DNA of 39,336 bases from positions 1 to 39,336 of the forward strand of contig CAMOXU010000014.1 in NCBI GenBank assembly GCA_946629525.1. Reading direction: 5' to 3'. Shown in pieces: positions 23,647 to 30,688 of the stretch; position 1 is the stretch's first letter; the number at the start of each line of letters is the position of its first letter. Origin of the DNA: an uncultured Clostridia bacterium (GTDB lineage: Bacteria > Bacillota > Clostridia > Lachnospirales > Lachnospiraceae). The position numbers and the translations under genes are program-made. The notes beneath the pieces are model-generated. The model had not been told where the DNA came from and searched no databases. It was given only the letters and a program-made list of their open reading frames with translations.

Positions 23647-24360
23647 ATGACAGGAAAAGCAGTTCTACTTTTTAACAGAGTTACTCCGGGAAATATCCTG
23701 CCGGGCAGGCCTTTTTCCCTTCTCTTCATTCTGAAGAAAATGTTCCTTCCGTGCATTGACACCGGCAGGCTTTTTTCCTTTGCGAAAATATCCGCGTCCG
23801 AAAAAGATGCACCGGACAGCGGAGCAGGCGCCGGACAGAAAGCCGGCGCAGACGATCTCTCCGCCCGCGCGGAGCAGAGCCGCAATGCAGACATGCTCAT
23901 GCGCAAATTCGGAGACAGCATCCTGTCTTTCGCCTGGACGTATATGCAGAACAGGGCAGATGCAGAGGAAATCCTCCAGGATTCCATGATCGCTTACCTT
24001 GTGAACGCTCCTGTCTTCGCAAACGACGCGCACGCAAGAGCCTGGCTGCTCTCCACCGCCCGCAATCTCTGTCTGAACCGGCTGCGCTACAACCGCTACC
24101 GCAGACATGATGATCTCGACGAGACGCTCTCGGAACGTCTCGCTGCCCCGTCGAAGGAGGATCACAGTTATCTTCTGGAAGCTGTAAGCAGACTGCCCGA
24201 GGCCATGCGCGACAGCATTTACCTCTTTTACTGGGAAGGCTACAGCACTTCCCAGATCGCTGTCCTCCTTGACCGCAGGGAGAATACAGTGCGCTCTGAT
24301 CTGTCCCGCGCCCGGAAACGGCTGAAGGAGATCCTGAAGGAGGAGTACGAATTTGAATGA
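23647..24360 (+). CDS. ECF-type RNA polymerase sigma factor
   Basis: About 237 aa. Sigma region 2 spans about 80-145 (DSILSFAWTYMQNRADAEEILQDSMIAYL, then HARAWLLSTARNLCLNRLR) and region 4 about 170-230 (LPEAMRDSIYLFYWEGYSTSQIAVLL, then TVRSDLSRARKRL). An N-terminal extension of about 75 residues is atypical and includes a hydrophobic stretch (RPFSLLFILKKMFLPC). The start is uncertain: ATG 23647 has AGGTG nine bases away, GTG 23635 is also open, and a later ATG at 23740 lacks a site. Overlap of 8 nt with the next gene, a membrane protein likely to be its anti-sigma factor. Confidence 0.88.
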   Translation: MTGKAVLLFNRVTPGNILPGRPFSLLFILKKMFLPCIDTGRLFSFAKISASEKDAPDSGAGAGQKAGADDLSARAEQSRNADMLMRKFGDSILSFAWTYMQNRADAEEILQDSMIAYLVNAPVFANDAHARAWLLSTARNLCLNRLRYNRYRRHDDLDETLSERLAAPSKEDHSYLLEAVSRLPEAMRDSIYLFYWEGYSTSQIAVLLDRRENTVRSDLSRARKRLKEILKEEYEFE

Positions 24361-25030
24361 TCGATACGAAAAACTGCATGTCGACGATGCGGTGCGCTCC
24401 CGTATCCTGCAGACAATAGAAAATGCGGACTTAAATGAATATCGGGACCGTCCGGAATTTATCATGAAAGAGCGCCCGGAGCTTGCCTCCATCGGAGAAC
24501 CTTCCTCAGACCGGACCCGGGCCCGGTCTGAGGAAGCGCCCCGATCCCGTAAGGGCCTCTCCCGCAGGATGACCGGCTTTCTCACCATTGCCGCCGCAGC
24601 GGCTCTGACGATCCTCATCGCCGTCCCCTTCATCCGTATAAACTCCGGGAAGGGACAGATGTCCGAAACAGCGCAGATGGCGGCGGAAGCGAAGGCATCC
24701 GGGGAGACAGAGAATCTGTATGACGCTGCCCCGGCTGCGGGGGATTACGCCGAAGCTGAGGAAGCGGTCCCGACTGCCTCTATCCCTTCCGATGCCGTGG
24801 TCGCGGCCTTCCGGAATTACTATGGCGAAGCGTACAGTGTTGAGCGGGAGGAAGAGACCCCCGAGACACTTCGGCTCACGGTCACTCACAATACGGAGGA
24901 CACTTCGAAGGAGACTCTGACTGTCATGGTCGATCTTCTCACCGGAGAGACTGTCACCCTTGACGAAGCCGGGTCGCAGATCGAGACAGGAACCGTCTCG
25001 GGGGACGGTGTCTATACGGCCCGCCCCTGA
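24353..25030 (+). CDS. Probable membrane anti-sigma factor
   Basis: 225 aa starting at TTG (24353) with AAGGAGGAG upstream. The cytoplasmic N-terminal part (1-72) has an amphipathic beginning like anti-sigma domains (RYEKLHVDDAVRSRILQTIE). One transmembrane helix (about 73-95) is followed by an acidic extracytoplasmic domain (about 140-225) with repeated Thr/Glu beta-like segments. The overlap with the sigma gene is the usual layout of sigma/anti-sigma pairs; no zinc-binding HXXXCXXC motif is present. The membrane and partner calls rest on context. A 14-bp perfect inverted repeat lies inside the coding region at 24501-24536. Confidence 0.7.
   Translation: MNDRYEKLHVDDAVRSRILQTIENADLNEYRDRPEFIMKERPELASIGEPSSDRTRARSEEAPRSRKGLSRRMTGFLTIAAAAALTILIAVPFIRINSGKGQMSETAQMAAEAKASGETENLYDAAPAAGDYAEAEEAVPTASIPSDAVVAAFRNYYGEAYSVEREEETPETLRLTVTHNTEDTSKETLTVMVDLLTGETVTLDEAGSQIETGTVSGDGVYTARP
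24501..24536. repeat. 14-bp perfect inverted repeat inside the anti-sigma-like gene
   Basis: Arms CTTCCTCAGACCGG (24501-24514) and CCGGTCTGAGGAAG (24523-24536) flank 8 GC-rich bases. They encode the low-complexity joint PSSDRTRARSEEAP between the cytoplasmic part and the helix, as if a small palindrome had inserted in frame. Confidence 0.8.
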
Positions 25031-25089
25031 CGGCTTCCTGAAGCCCCGGACCGGGCTGCTCCCCCTAAAAGATGCCGCTTCGCAGACCT

Positions 25090-25187
25090 TTTATCTCAGT
25101 GGGGAAGACCCCCTGCTTCTGTAAGCGGGGGATAGACTAATATCCTGCTCGTCTCAGTGGTGGGTTACAATCCCCCACTGAGATAAA
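25090..25187. repeat. 98-bp palindromic element with 15-bp perfect terminal inverted repeats
   Basis: TTTATCTCAGTGGGG (25090-25104) and CCCCACTGAGATAAA (25173-25187). Inside are a CCCCCTGCTT/AAGCGGGGG stem and a second CTCAGTGG/CCCACTGAG pair, so a compact multi-stem fold is predicted. It resembles the structured termini of IS200/IS605-like or REP-type elements in form, but no transposase is present and no family is asserted. Confidence 0.75.
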
Positions 25188-25199
25188 CGCTCCGCGAGG

Positions 25200-25252
25200 A
25201 TGCGCAGGGATTCGGTTTGGAAGATGTCAGCTTGCGCTGACCCGAATCCCGC
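25200..25252. repeat. Dispersed nested-hairpin repeat, second copy
   Basis: GGGATTCGG, GATGTCAGC, GCTGACC and CCGAATCCC form a two-tier stem. The reverse complement of 4897-4956 shows the same series. Confidence 0.65.
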
Positions 25253-25296
25253 GCCAATTCTCGCGAGCGAGAATTGAACGAGAGTCCCTTACGGAA

Positions 25297-25400
25297 CTTC
25301 CGATCACAGATTTTGTCGGAAGCTGTAAAACAGCTTTCGACAAAATGCCGATTTTTCAGCCGCATTATGATTACAGGGTCCGCGGAGTGGTTCCTGTATT
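25297..25400. repeat. Hairpin-rich repeat unit reaching into the 67-aa gene
   Basis: ATTTTGTCGGAAGCTGT and ACAGCTTTCGACAAAAT form a 17-bp stem with one mismatch around AAA, followed by GCCGATTTTTCAGCC and ATTATGATTA. Order and sequence parallel the nested unit at 11513-11604 in reverse orientation. Its right part encodes the last residues and stop codon (25371) of the 67-aa gene. Confidence 0.6.
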
Positions 25401-25574
25401 ATCTATGGTCAGCACACTCACATTGAACGCATCCATGAACTCATCGACGTCCAGCGGTGAGTTGATCCGGCAGACCGCTCTGAACACTCCGCTCCTCTTA
25501 TCTCTGAAACCGGCCGTCCCGCCGTGTTCACCCATTAAAAGCACTGCTCCTGATACTTCCCTGTTATAAGACAT
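25371..25574 (-). CDS. Small protein, 67 aa, unknown function
   Basis: A strong GGGGAGG site six bases before the ATG supports translation. The sequence is soluble with a central DKRSGVFRAVCRINSPLDVDEFMDAF; no family is recognised, no signal peptide and no membrane span. Its C-terminal TIDNTGTTPRTL is encoded by a dispersed repeat unit (25297-25400), so the end of this protein appears to have been rewritten by repeat insertion. A related piece encoding LTIDTTGIPHA lies just upstream at about 25585-25655. The neighbouring 33-aa gene is on the same strand. Confidence 0.6.
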   Translation of the reverse strand: MSYNREVSGAVLLMGEHGGTAGFRDKRSGVFRAVCRINSPLDVDEFMDAFNVSVLTIDNTGTTPRTL

Positions 25575-25584
25575 AGTTTACCTC

Positions 25585-25655
25585 CCCTATAGTTCCGGGT
25601 CCTGTTCTCCGGACCCGGGTGCCGCATGCGGAATGCCTGTAGTATCTATGGTCAG
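25585..25655 (-). pseudogene. Remnant duplicating the 3' end of the 67-aa gene
   Basis: On the minus strand an open stretch reads LTIDTTGIPHAAPGSGEQDPEL and then stops, with an in-frame stop immediately before it. It matches the LTIDNTGTTPR end of the 67-aa protein (DNA CTGACCATAGAT in both). Too short to be a gene; most simply a decayed tandem copy or a repeat footprint. Confidence 0.45.
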
Positions 25656-25757
25656 TCAGCATGCATATTTGTGCAGACCCGTGTCTGAAAGCACGAGAAT
25701 ACATCGCTTTCTTTTCAAACCCCTTTTTGCATACTTCGTTCCTGCCGCTCTTACCTG

Positions 25758-25859
25758 TCAGTCATCCATGTAATCCCGGTAGTCCTCCTCGGATGCGAAT
25801 AACATATATCTGCCTTCGACCAGCCCCATATACCCGCTGTCTGTTGAATATCCTTTCAT
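25758..25859 (-). CDS. Very small protein, 33 aa, unknown function
   Basis: Starts with MKGYSTDSGYMGLV and ends EEDYRDYMDD; it is rich in Tyr, Gly and acidic residues, with no hydrophobic helix. GAGGAGGAGACCGG places a perfect AGGAGG seven bases before the ATG at 25859, the main evidence that it is expressed. A longer in-frame start at 25994 lacks a good site. From memory, similar 30-50-residue peptides beginning MKGYxT occur in other clostridia, but that cannot be checked here. No function is assigned. Confidence 0.55.
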   Translation of the reverse strand: MKGYSTDSGYMGLVEGRYMLFASEEDYRDYMDD

Positions 25860-25968
25860 CCGGTCTCCTCCTCTCATCAGGCTTTCCGACTCTGATCCTC
25901 TCAGCTGATTTCTTTCAAAATACGGGTTTACTTTTTCATTCCGATCAGCTGATATCTGTACTATAGAA

Positions 25969-26008
25969 GAACCGCTGTCCCCGGAGAGGGACAACGGTTC
26001 ATTTTTTC
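25969..26008 (+). terminator. Terminator/attenuator-like hairpin upstream of the MBOAT gene
   Basis: GAACCGCTGTCCC (25969-25981) and GGGACAACGGTTC (25988-26000) pair with one mismatch and are followed by ATTTTTT. A TACTAT box just before it (about 25959) could start a short transcript. It lies 163 nt upstream of the MBOAT start on the same strand. Confidence 0.55.
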
Positions 26009-26170
26009 GAACATTTGTATGCGGATTTTCAGATCACTTTTTCGGGCTCAAAAGCCGAAAAGTTAAACAAACTTCAAATCTTTCTTAATGATATTGAAGG
26101 ATATTCCCGTTTTTTTTATGTTATACTAAACATACTATGCGTCCATTCCACGGACACGAAAGGAAATCTC
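26009..26170 (+). promoter_or_regulatory. Leader and candidate -10 region of the MBOAT/SGNH pair
   Basis: TATACT at 26122-26127 is a good -10 box, but no convincing -35 lies at 16-18 bases; a T8 tract occupies the spacer. An imperfect hairpin CTTTTTCGG/CGAAAAG lies at about 26037-26063. AAAGGAAA at seven bases fixes the start at 26171. Confidence 0.35.
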
Positions 26171-27679
26171 ATGGGGCTCAATTCATTTCTATTCGTCCTT
26201 TTTGTCGCCGCGTCGCTTTTAATATATTATGTCATTCCAAAAAAAATACAGTGGATCTGGCTGCTCATCATTAGCTACGTGTATTACATCGCCAACAGCC
26301 GCGGCCTCGTCGTCTTTATCGCCGTAACGACAGTGACGACCTGGTACGCAGGCAGCCTGCTCGAGAAGACCGAAGAAAACAGCCGGCGCCGGCTGATCGT
26401 CGCCCTGACGCTGCTCTTCAATTTCGGAATTCTTGCTGTTCTCAAATACACGAATTTCTTCATCGCAAATATCAACGATCTGTTCCACAAAAGCTTTCTC
26501 CAGTTCTCCTGGGCACTGCCGCTGGGCATTTCATTCTACACATTCCAGTCGATGGGCTACCTTCTCGACATCTGCTGGAAGCGGACGACCGCTGAGAAGA
26601 ACCTCTTCCGGTTCGCTCTGTTCGTCTCCTTCTTCCCGCAGATCATGCAGGGACCGATCGGCCGCTACTCGAAGCTCGCCCACCAGCTCTACGAAGAGCA
26701 CAGCTTTGACCTCGACCGTTTCGAGCGCGGCTTCCAGCGCATCCTCTGGGGCTTCTTCAAGAAAATGGTCATCGCGGACAACGCACTTTATTTTGTGAAC
26801 CCGCTCTTTACCGAGTATCAGACATACGACGGCGCCGCCCTCTTCGCCACGATCCTCTATGCGATCCAGCTCTATATGGATTTCTCCGGCGGGATCGATG
26901 TCGTGATCGGCATCGCGGACCTTTTCGGCGTGACCATGGACGAGAATTTCCGTCAGCCGTATTTCGCGATCAGCATCACGGATTTCTGGCACAGATGGCA
27001 CATCACTCTCGGCACCTGGATGAAGGACTACGTCTTTTACCCGATCTCCCTGTCAAAGTGGATGGGACGCTTCGGCAAGTGGTCCAAAAAAACTTTCGGA
27101 AAGCAGACAGGCCGTGCTCTCCCGATCTGCCTGGCGAACGTCATCGTCTTTCTGATCGTCGGCATCTGGCACGGAGCCGCCTGGAAGTACATTGCCTACG
27201 GCCTCTACAACGGAGGCATCATAGGACTCAGCGGTCTCCTTGCACCGCAGTACCGCGAAATGAAAAAAAAGCTGAAGATCACGAAGGATACCCGGTGGTT
27301 CTATATTTTCCAGATCGTCCGGACATTTATCCTTGTTCTCATCAGCTTCTTCTTCGACATGGGCAACGGATTTAAGGACGCGCTCATCATGATCCGCAAC
27401 TGCTTCACAAAGTTCGATCCGTCTCAGCTCCTCGAGATCGAGGTCGGGACGGTCGCGGCTTCCTTTAAGGTCCCGACTGCCCTTCTCATCATCGCGGCCG
27501 GATGCCTCATCGTCTTCATCGTGAGCGTCCTCAAAGAACGCGGAGTCGACGTCGCCGGGAAGATCCGGGGTGCGCATTTCGCAGTGCGCGTCGCCGTATA
27601 CGTGATCATCCTGATGCTGCTGCCGCTCGTCGGCCAGGCGCCGCTCTCAACGGGAGGTTTCATCTATGCGCAATTTTAA
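26171..27679 (+). CDS. MBOAT-family O-acyltransferase (AlgI/DltB/PatA-like)
   Basis: A 502-aa polytopic acyltransferase. Conserved features are FRQPYFAISITDFWHRWHIT with H274 and H277, and the catalytic MBOAT histidine H334 in GIWHGAAWKY; NPLF and QLYMDFSGGIDV typify the AlgI branch. The role in this family is transfer of acyl, usually acetyl, groups across the membrane onto an exopolysaccharide or cell-wall polymer. An ATG farther upstream (26015) is rejected in favour of 26171, which has a ribosome-binding site. The gene overlaps by 14 nt an SGNH-like partner, the common two-component arrangement in O-acylation systems; no polymer-synthesis genes are adjacent, so the acceptor is unknown. 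Confidence 0.93.
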   Translation: MGLNSFLFVLFVAASLLIYYVIPKKIQWIWLLIISYVYYIANSRGLVVFIAVTTVTTWYAGSLLEKTEENSRRRLIVALTLLFNFGILAVLKYTNFFIANINDLFHKSFLQFSWALPLGISFYTFQSMGYLLDICWKRTTAEKNLFRFALFVSFFPQIMQGPIGRYSKLAHQLYEEHSFDLDRFERGFQRILWGFFKKMVIADNALYFVNPLFTEYQTYDGAALFATILYAIQLYMDFSGGIDVVIGIADLFGVTMDENFRQPYFAISITDFWHRWHITLGTWMKDYVFYPISLSKWMGRFGKWSKKTFGKQTGRALPICLANVIVFLIVGIWHGAAWKYIAYGLYNGGIIGLSGLLAPQYREMKKKLKITKDTRWFYIFQIVRTFILVLISFFFDMGNGFKDALIMIRNCFTKFDPSQLLEIEVGTVAASFKVPTALLIIAAGCLIVFIVSVLKERGVDVAGKIRGAHFAVRVAVYVIILMLLPLVGQAPLSTGGFIYAQF

Positions 27680-28652
27680 AATATTTATCTCCCTGGTCGT
27701 CTGCGCGGCTATCCTTATCGTCAATGCAAAGATGACGGATTTCCTGTATCCGAACAACGAGGCGCGCGTCGTCGTGCATAAAATGCAGACCACCGACTAC
27801 GATACGCTCATCATCGGAAACTCACACGGCCAGTGCGGGATCGATCCGGTCGCCCTTGAGAAGTTCGGCGGAATGCATGCGCTGAATGCCGCATCCGGAA
27901 ATGAATTCGTGATCGACGCCTACTATCTTGTCCGGCTCGCGGCCCAGTCCACCGAGCTCAGGACGGTCATTTACGAAATTGACAGCGCATACTGGATGCT
28001 GGATGAGTCGGAGAACTGTGAACTCATCAAGTTCTACCATGAGTTCTCCCCCTCTCCGCTGAAATTCCGTTATTTCCTTGACAAGATCCTGACTTCCGAC
28101 TTCCGCACGGTCCCCTTCGAGTGGTATCTGTACAGGAACTACCTCGGCCGGATCGATTCCCTGCGCGAATCGAAATCGTCGGACGCCTACAAGAACTACT
28201 CTATTGAGCCCTTTGTGAGCCCGATCCAGATGATGCATGAGGACGGATTCATCGCGATCCAGCGCTTTGAGGAGGACGCGCCGAAAGCGGACACATCGAT
28301 GGTATGGCATCGTGAAAATGTCATAGACAGGCACGTAAAAGACTTCAAACGTCTCGTCGATTTCTGCCATGACAATGGAATACAGCTCGTCTGCGTCATG
28401 ACGCCGATCCCGAAAGAAACTTTCTACAAAGCACAGCCCTTTTCCAACGACAGCATCTCCTATTTCACTGAGCTGTGTGAAAGCTGCGATGTCCCGTTCC
28501 ACTCCTATCTCATGGATAAGCGGGATGGAATCACCCACGATATCGCGGATTACGACGACTGGGACGGGCATATGTACGCGGATGCGGCCTACAGCTTTTC
28601 CGCTGTGCTGGCCATCGATCTTCCGAAGCTCGTGGAGAACGGAAAGCTCTGA
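27666..28652 (+). CDS. SGNH-hydrolase-like partner of the MBOAT acyltransferase
   Basis: A 328-aa protein with an N-terminal membrane anchor or signal helix (about 5-22). The body is extracytoplasmic with IIGNSHGQCGIDP (nucleophile S53, GDS-like) and a C-terminal DDWDGHMYADAAYSF block whose Asp/His (D300 and H302 region) can complete a triad, as in AlgX/DltD/DHHW-type O-acetylation partners. It overlaps the MBOAT gene by 14 nt, implying translational coupling. Expected to take the acyl group from the MBOAT protein and place it on the polymer; the exact catalytic residues are inferred. Confidence 0.8.
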   Translation: MRNFKIFISLVVCAAILIVNAKMTDFLYPNNEARVVVHKMQTTDYDTLIIGNSHGQCGIDPVALEKFGGMHALNAASGNEFVIDAYYLVRLAAQSTELRTVIYEIDSAYWMLDESENCELIKFYHEFSPSPLKFRYFLDKILTSDFRTVPFEWYLYRNYLGRIDSLRESKSSDAYKNYSIEPFVSPIQMMHEDGFIAIQRFEEDAPKADTSMVWHRENVIDRHVKDFKRLVDFCHDNGIQLVCVMTPIPKETFYKAQPFSNDSISYFTELCESCDVPFHSYLMDKRDGITHDIADYDDWDGHMYADAAYSFSAVLAIDLPKLVENGKL

Positions 28653-28988
28653 TCTGTACGTCAGATCCTGTCGGCGGGATCTGCGGGATGGAAAAAGACC
28701 CGCTGCCTGCGGCTGACTGCATTCCCATGGAATGCGGTCTGCTGCGGACAGCGGGTCTTTTATTCTTCATCGTACAATTACTCGTGGTTTTACTGTGAAA
28801 GTCCAGAAAACACCGACTGAAAGGAGGCGGAGGCTGGTACCTTTCACGTATACGCAGTGCACTAAGCGTTTGCAAGCCGCAGGCGCAGCATGAGGTTAGT
28901 GCACCACCGTTTAGTCATGAGATACACGCGCTACGTGAAGTCTGCCTTCATCGTGAGTACAATTTCGCGATGAAGATTCAAGAGCGCC
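28653..28988. other. Intergenic region with terminator and further inverted repeats
   Basis: 336 nt. The terminator of the MBOAT pair lies at 28693-28762. Beyond it are GTGCACTAA/TTAGTGCAC (28857-28904) and CTTCATCG/CGATGAAG (28946-28975) inverted repeats. No gene is supported. Confidence 0.6.
28693..28762. terminator. Terminator of the MBOAT/SGNH pair
   Basis: AAAAGACCCGCTG (28693-28705) pairs with CAGCGGGTCTTTT (28749-28761), with A5 before and T4 after, plus an inner GCATTCC/GGAATGC stem. The symmetric A and T tracts allow use in both directions. Confidence 0.85.
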
Positions 28989-30320
28989 TCAGTTATCCGA
29001 TTTTTTCGGATCCGTGAAAAGGTCCTTCGGATCGCCCGGCTTCACATCCCCGGAAAGATCCTTCGGATCCGACACCGGTTCAGCATCCGTGCCCTGACGC
29101 GGCATGCGTGGAGAATCTGTCTCAGGATGGAAGCTTCCCCTGGAAGCATCCGTCCGGGAAGCTGCAGCCTGCGGCTCATTCATCTGCGAACCGTTCATCT
29201 GAGGGCCGTTCACCTGCGGTCCATTCATCTGCGGGCCGTTCATCTGCGGACCCTTCATCTGCGGGCCGTTCGGACGTCTTCCTCTGCCGAACCCGTACTG
29301 CTCACGTTCCTTCATCTGCTTTTTTCTTTCTTCATACTCTTTGCGGCGCTCAGCTCTCTTTTTTCTTGTGGCAAAGAGAATGATTGCAGCGATCGCACCG
29401 ATGAGGAGAATATACGGAAGCAGGTAGATCAGAATATCGAGGATCATCTCCATCACTTCAAGGAATCCGCTGAAGGAACCTGCGATCACCGCCCCGGTAC
29501 GCTCGAGGAACGTCTTCTTCTTTACCGGATTGTCCGTGTATCTGACGACCTCTGTCAGGGAAAGGCTGACCGTGGAATAGGCAACATCGGTGTCCATTCC
29601 CGCCAGTCTTGAGCGGGCCTGATTGAGAGACGTCTGCACTTCCGTGAGCCGCTCCTCCACCGTGATCATTTCCTCGATCGTCTGCGCCTGCTCCATCATC
29701 TGAAGAAGGCGCTCTTCCTGTTTCTCAAGAGATGCAATGTAGACGGTCTGGTCGTTGTAGACCTGAGTGATATTCTGGACGTCCATACTGCGGGTCGTGA
29801 TCTTTCCGCCGGTCCCCTCGAGACTTGCGAGGAACTCTTCGTACTTGTCGGTGGGGATCCGGATGACCAGATATGCGGAGAGGGTCCCCCGTCTCTTGGC
29901 GCTGTCTTCCCTGTACCATTCATAGTCGCTGTCTGTCGTCGATTCACTCTGAATGATCCCGTTATACTGGCGGATCACTTCATGGACCTTCTGCGACGTC
30001 TCACTGAACGTGAGCGTCTGGATCTCCATACTGCACGTGTAGACAAGCTTCTGGTTCGATTCAGCAGCCTCCGTCCCGGCTTCCTCCGTTCCGGCCGACT
30101 GACCGCCCCCCGCATCAGTACCTCCATCTGCAGTCTCCATATCGTAGGCCGCCTCTCCGGCCGCATACGCATCCCCGTCATAGGAAGCTTTCGCCTCTGC
30201 AGACTGACTTGCAGCGTTATAGGACGAACTGCTCCCGCAGGCTGCGAGCACAAGGATCATGAAAATTGATAAAATGGCAATCCCGCGAACCGATCCTTTT
30301 TTTCTTCCTGTTGATCTCAT
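28989..30320 (-). CDS. DUF4349-domain lipoprotein with repetitive tail
   Basis: 443 aa. A lipobox (LVLAAC) after a signal helix gives a lipid-anchored protein. The DUF4349 domain spans about 90-300: YTCSMEIQTLTF, YNGIIQSESTTDSDY, LVIRIPTDKYEEFLASLEGTG and a coiled coil (about 205-250, DNAs EEMITVEERLTEVQTSL). A transmembrane helix (about 300-322) is followed by a basic cytoplasmic stretch and a tail with seven PQMNG-like pentapeptides and DPKDL pairs. AAGGAGGAAAA precedes the ATG. The function of DUF4349 proteins is not established. It is a single gene; a 16-bp palindrome TACATGT-TT-ACATGTA (30341-30356) overlaps its leader. Confidence 0.85.
   Translation of the reverse strand: MRSTGRKKGSVRGIAILSIFMILVLAACGSSSSYNAASQSAEAKASYDGDAYAAGEAAYDMETADGGTDAGGGQSAGTEEAGTEAAESNQKLVYTCSMEIQTLTFSETSQKVHEVIRQYNGIIQSESTTDSDYEWYREDSAKRRGTLSAYLVIRIPTDKYEEFLASLEGTGGKITTRSMDVQNITQVYNDQTVYIASLEKQEERLLQMMEQAQTIEEMITVEERLTEVQTSLNQARSRLAGMDTDVAYSTVSLSLTEVVRYTDNPVKKKTFLERTGAVIAGSFSGFLEVMEMILDILIYLLPYILLIGAIAAIILFATRKKRAERRKEYEERKKQMKEREQYGFGRGRRPNGPQMKGPQMNGPQMNGPQVNGPQMNGSQMNEPQAAASRTDASRGSFHPETDSPRMPRQGTDAEPVSDPKDLSGDVKPGDPKDLFTDPKKSDN
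29165..29285. repeat. 15-bp tandem repeats encoding the PQMNG tail of the DUF4349 gene
   Basis: CCGTTCATCTGCGG-type units recur every 15 bases across about eight copies with substitutions, giving Asn-Gly-Pro-Gln-Met repeats in the encoded tail. The copy number could vary between strains. Confidence 0.75.
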
Positions 30321-30340
30321 ATCGTTTTCCTCCTTCTGAA

Positions 30341-30356
30341 TACATGTTTACATGTA
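30341..30356. promoter_or_regulatory. 16-bp palindrome in the DUF4349 leader
   Basis: TACATGTTTACATGTA has 7-bp perfect arms around TT and lies 21 nt upstream of the start codon, overlapping the region just upstream of the ribosome-binding site. Operator-like; its binding protein is unknown. Confidence 0.45.
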
Positions 30357-30359
30357 AAA

Positions 30360-30388
30360 ATGCGAAGCTATGTGCAAAATGGATTTGT
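30360..30388. repeat. Partial copy of the MITE-like terminal repeat
   Basis: TGCGAAGCTATGTGCAAAATGGATTTGT parallels the terminal repeat seen at 11470-11500, with several substitutions. Only one arm is recognisable. Confidence 0.4.
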
Positions 30389-30688
30389 ACGACCTGCTGC
30401 CCGGCACGTGCGCATCTAAACAGTGTCTGTAAACGTCAGGCCTGCCCTCCGCAGGCTTTTTCCGTCTCACACTATATAGTCATCACATGCACAGATTGTT
30501 GCAGCTTTCTCCGGAAAATTGTAAAAAAAGCACATGGCAAGAACCGATGCATGAGCAATATCATCTGCTGCTACGTTACTCTCTGGCCATGTGCGCAATT
30601 TACGACGCTTATGTCTTTATTACTAAAACTTCCCACATGCATAGATGCCGTAGCGGCCAGGAATTCTGAAGCGGGAAGTTTTAGTTTA

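Larger units (their letters stand above)
25031..25370. other. Hairpin-rich convergent intergenic region
   Basis: The region is 340 nt with no gene, between the anti-sigma-like gene and the 67-aa gene. It is a chain of inverted repeats: the TTTATCTCAGTGGGG palindromic element (25090-25187), the GTCAGC hairpin repeat (25200-25252), a CAATTCTCGC/GAGAATTG stem near 25255-25277, and the start of the unit shared with the MITE-like element (25297 onward). Confidence 0.7.
30321..30688. other. Palindrome-rich intergenic region between DUF4349 and coaX genes
   Basis: 368 nt. The first part is the leader of the DUF4349 gene with the ACATGT palindrome and a partial MITE-like repeat (30360-30388). The second part (30480-30688) contains GCACATGGC/GCCATGTGC (30530-30604) and ACTAAAACTTCCC/GGGAAGTTTTAGT (30622-30685), which form overlapping large stems downstream of coaX. 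A 60-codon plus-strand frame there has no ribosome-binding site. Confidence 0.55.

Noticed and set aside
30487-30669. A 60-aa plus-strand gene between the DUF4349 and coaX genes
   Set aside because: No ribosome-binding site, and it lies wholly within overlapping inverted repeats.
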